Shown here: in pieces, positions 5,528 through 6,421 of the stretch
Position numbering within the stretch: the stretch's first letter is position 1
Layout: each line of letters opens with the position of its first letter
Source of the DNA: Coprothermobacterota bacterium
Lineage (GTDB): Bacteria; Caldisericota; JANLFM01
Reading direction: 5' to 3'
Length of the DNA stretch: 6,421 nt
NCBI GenBank assembly: GCA_026389415.1
Contig: JAPLHX010000237.1
Span: 1-6,421 of the forward strand
Notes under the pieces: model-generated
Databases searched by the model: none
What the model saw: only the letters and a program-made list of their open reading frames with translations
What the model was told of the DNA's origin: nothing
Made by a program: the position numbers and the translations under genes

Positions 5528-6421
5528 TTGAAAACGGTATTCTTTCGCCTGGTCAACGTTTTCACAGATCGCGCCTTCAGCGGGAATCCTCTGGTGGTTG
5601 TGCCTGACGCGGTCGGCCTTGACGTGGAGGAAATGCAAGCGATTGCACGCGAAATGGGGGTTTCTGAAACAACATTCGTCTTTTCTCCCACGGTCAAAGA
5701 GGCAACATACAAGGTTCGCATTTTTACCCCCGCCCAGGAGATCCCTTTTGCCGGGCATCCTTCGCTGGGAACAGCTTTTGTGATGGCGGAACTCGGGCGT
5801 TTTCCCCTGGTGGAACCCAGCACAATCATCCAACAAGAGTTGCCGGTGGGTGTATTACCGATTGAATTGGAGATTTCCGGTGGTGAGGTGGTGCGGGTAG
5901 TGATGACGCAAAAAGAGACGGAGCTGGGTACGCCTGTAACCGAGATCGACGATTTGACAGAGGCTCTGGGGATAGAATCTCCGGCGATTCACCGTGCCGG
6001 ATTGCCGATTGAAATCCTTTCCACAGGAGTCCCTCAGCTATTTGTACCGCTTCCCACCCTTGACGCAGTCAGCCAGTTGCGTCCCAAGTTCTTTGAACTG
6101 CGGGAAATAGAACGCAAGCTGGGCGTCATCGGTTGCTGTGTATTTTCCCTGTCCACGCATGATCCAACAGCCCTGGCGCATGTTCGCTTTTTTGCCCCCA
6201 ACCAAAACGTGCGCGAAGACCCGGCCACGGGCAGTGCAGCCGGTGGATTGGGGGCCTACCTGGCGGTCAATAAGCTGTTGCCGAAATCAGGGGAATTTTG
6301 GATTGAGCAGGGCGAAGAAATGGGCCGCCCGAGCAAAATCCATGTTCAAGTGACGGTGAACAAAGTCGGACATCCTTACAAGGTGAAAGTCGGTGGATCG
6401 GTGATGCCGGCGATGGAAGGC
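5528..6421 (+). CDS. PhzF-family isomerase/epimerase-like protein (partial at the right edge)
   Basis: The frame is open for 298 codons to the window end. PhzF proteins share the diaminopimelate-epimerase fold; PhzF itself isomerises trans-2,3-dihydro-3-hydroxyanthranilate, but most relatives, like this one outside a phenazine cluster, have unknown substrates. The N-terminal FRLVNVFTDRAFSGNPLVVV (6-25) is typical. E47 in VSETTF aligns with the PhzF catalytic Glu45, FAGHPSLGTA (74-83) carries the conserved H77, and EDPATGSA (230-237) is the second-domain signature. The final VGGSVMPAMEG resembles the normal C-terminus, so only a few residues are probably missing. The start is TTG 5528. No phz genes are nearby, so phenazine synthesis should not be inferred. 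It possibly shares a transcript with the upstream HD gene. Confidence 0.93.
   Translation, partial: MKTVFFRLVNVFTDRAFSGNPLVVVPDAVGLDVEEMQAIAREMGVSETTFVFSPTVKEATYKVRIFTPAQEIPFAGHPSLGTAFVMAELGRFPLVEPSTIIQQELPVGVLPIELEISGGEVVRVVMTQKETELGTPVTEIDDLTEALGIESPAIHRAGLPIEILSTGVPQLFVPLPTLDAVSQLRPKFFELREIERKLGVIGCCVFSLSTHDPTALAHVRFFAPNQNVREDPATGSAAGGLGAYLAVNKLLPKSGEFWIEQGEEMGRPSKIHVQVTVNKVGHPYKVKVGGSVMPAMEG

Noticed and set aside
5375..5836. Long minus-strand frames opposite the HD and PhzF genes
   Set aside because: They are shadows of two well-recognised plus-strand genes and lack domain motifs.
5528..6421. Phenazine biosynthesis locus
   Set aside because: Only a PhzF-like protein is present; the family is widespread outside phenazine producers and no other phz gene is visible.

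Overview
The window looks like a stretch of Bacillota chromosome. The YhaM-type exoribonuclease, the B. subtilis-like CsaA, strong GGAGG-type Shine-Dalgarno sites and several non-ATG starts point to Bacilli or a relative such as Alicyclobacillaceae. That lineage guess is inference from gene content only. GC looks moderate by eye. I see no mobile element, CRISPR array, phage gene or rRNA. Gene density is high and no gene-free stretch exceeds about 160 bases.

Layout. Minus strand, 1-2026: a zinc-ribbon/TPR protein (cut off by the left edge) follows a ThiF/MoeB-like E1 enzyme gene in what looks like one transcription unit. The ThiF-like gene lacks, in frame, the segment that should carry the Rossmann ATP-binding loop. 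Plus strand, 2130-3203: mnmA, tRNA 2-thiouridylase, transcribed divergently from the ThiF-like gene. About 100 bases separate the two, with facing promoter candidates and a dyad between them. Minus strand, 3206-3538: csaA, converging on mnmA with two bases between stop codons. Plus strand, 3691-4674: yhaM (OB-fold plus HD exoribonuclease), divergent from csaA. Minus strand, 4715-4788: a single tRNA-Gln(CUG) with its own promoter. Plus strand, 4902-6421: a small HD-domain protein, then a PhzF-family protein that runs off the right edge very near its natural end.

Most of the middle genes touch RNA metabolism: tRNA thiolation (MnmA), a CsaA with a tRNA-binding-type fold, 3'-5' RNA decay (YhaM) and a tRNA gene. 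I regard this as ordinary housekeeping neighbourhood rather than a demonstrated system. The observation most worth following is the ThiF-like protein with its nucleotide-binding core missing while the rest of the reading frame is intact. It may be a recent deletion, an assembly error, or a repurposed non-adenylating protein paired with the zinc-ribbon/TPR gene.
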